From G965220825 sp965220825 (GTDB lineage: Bacteria > Pseudomonadota > Alphaproteobacteria > UBA828): a stretch of 64,000 bases of DNA. The notes under the pieces are model-generated. The model saw only the letters and a list, made by a program, of their open reading frames with translations. It did not search any database and was not told the DNA's origin. The DNA lies in NCBI GenBank assembly GCA_965220825.1, contig OZ244839.1, positions 124,001-188,000 of the forward strand, given 5' to 3'. Positions 63,396 through 64,000 of the stretch are shown piece after piece; the stretch's first letter is position 1, and the number at the start of each line of letters is the position of its first letter. A program made the translations under genes and the position numbers.

Positions 63396-64000
63396 GTGGC
63401 TTCGCGCGAAATCGTCCGCTACAAGTCGCCGGGACGCACCGCGGTGAGCGTCCTTGCGGGGCTCTTCCTCGTCTTCTTCTTCGTGTGGACGGTGCTGCCG
63501 CTCTTCATCATGCTGGTCTCCTCCTTCAAGGACCTGCTGGATGCCTTCCAGGTGCCCGCGGTGGGCGATTGGGGCGGCGTCGGCGTGATGTTCGACTTCG
63601 AGCCCACGGGCCAGCACTATGTGGAACTCTTCACGGAGAAGCATTTCGGGACCTATCTCCGCAACAGCCTGATCGCGTCCCTCGGCTCGGCGGCGGTTTC
63701 GGTCTCGCTGGGTGCCATGGCCGCCTATGCGCTTTCGCGGGCCGAGTTCCGCGGCAAGCGCGACCTCCTGTTCTGGATCATCTCGACCCGCATGGCGCCG
63801 GTGGTGGCGGTGATGGTGCCGCTCTATGTGATCTTCCGGTCCTCGGGCCTCGTGGGCACGCTGCCGGGGCTGATCCTCGCCTACACCACCTTCAACCTGC
63901 CGTTCGCCATCTGGATATTGAAGGGCTTTTTCGACAACGTGCCCTATGCGATCGAGGAGGCGGCGCAGTGCGACGGCTGCACCCGATGGCAGGCCTTCCG
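63396..64000 (+). CDS. ABC transporter permease, MalG/UgpE type (3' truncated by window edge)
   Basis: Second permease of the importer; 201 codons are visible and the frame is open at the window end. GTG 63396 starts MASREIVRYKSPGRTAVSVL, with a first helix at about 17-38. The EAA loop EEAAQCDGCTRWQAF is reached at the last bases, so only the C-terminal helices are missing. The usual ATPase gene would lie beyond. Confidence 0.9.
   Translation, partial: MASREIVRYKSPGRTAVSVLAGLFLVFFFVWTVLPLFIMLVSSFKDLLDAFQVPAVGDWGGVGVMFDFEPTGQHYVELFTEKHFGTYLRNSLIASLGSAAVSVSLGAMAAYALSRAEFRGKRDLLFWIISTRMAPVVAVMVPLYVIFRSSGLVGTLPGLILAYTTFNLPFAIWILKGFFDNVPYAIEEAAQCDGCTRWQAF

Overview
The window is high-GC DNA from a free-living alphaproteobacterium. 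The lineage is inferred from an fbcFBC-type cytochrome bc1 operon (separate Rieske, cytochrome b and cytochrome c1 genes), a clpX-lon pair, LolA, DNA translocase FtsK, and an alphaproteobacterial-looking heat-shock promoter before lon. No rRNA, tRNA or CRISPR array was seen. Both window edges cut genes: ureB on the left and an ABC permease on the right.

Layout. 3-4838 (+): urease operon ureB(partial)-C-E-F-G-D, with a divergent UreC and ureD last. 4856-9230 (-): Rieske, cytochrome b, cytochrome c1, then formate-tetrahydrofolate ligase. 9402-11360 (+): hemF and a CurA-like NADP oxidoreductase. 11305-15765: a foreign-looking island of about 4 kb, bracketed by a 216-bp direct repeat (7 differences). 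It carries an AT-rich gene of unknown function with a nuclease-like motif pattern, a complete IS481-family insertion sequence with a 7-bp target duplication, a gene remnant, and a DnaQ-like exonuclease fused to a BRCT domain. 15632-17300 (-): Nudix hydrolase, an unknown 149-residue protein, msrA. 17382-20958 (+): amidase, acyl-CoA dehydrogenase, PuuE-type allantoinase. 21105-28119: class IV aminotransferase, double cold-shock protein, DMT and MFS transporters, hydantoinase B, methyltransferase, and two copies of a dispersed hairpin repeat.

28116-39061 (+): NAD(P)HX repair enzyme, clpX, lon, ftsK, lolA, a MATE exporter and a PuuD-like amidotransferase. 39096-46174 is a sulfur block: MoeB/ThiF-type adenylyltransferase, cysteine synthase and an alpha/beta hydrolase on the minus strand, then cysE, a cysteine desulfurase, a 2Fe-2S ferredoxin, TenA and MnmA on the plus strand. 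These could link cysteine synthesis to persulfide supply for Fe-S clusters, thiamine and tRNA thiolation. 46277-54536 (-): a catabolic run with an aminotransferase, Baeyer-Villiger monooxygenase, esterase, amidohydrolase, gamma-glutamyltransferase-like enzyme and carbamoylase.

54606-58595: a Met/His-rich outer-membrane protein gene whose promoter spacer is filled by a CsoR-like C-tract/G-tract operator, divergent from a MotA/TolQ-like plus MotB/OmpA-like pair with a long coiled coil. 58638-64000: an MsbA-like ABC exporter (-) and the start of a sugar-type ABC importer (+) with a Tat-exported binding protein.

Most calls rest on recognisable motifs in the translated sequence; no database search was possible. 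Starts were chosen by ribosome-binding sites, overlaps and family length and are stated where ambiguous.
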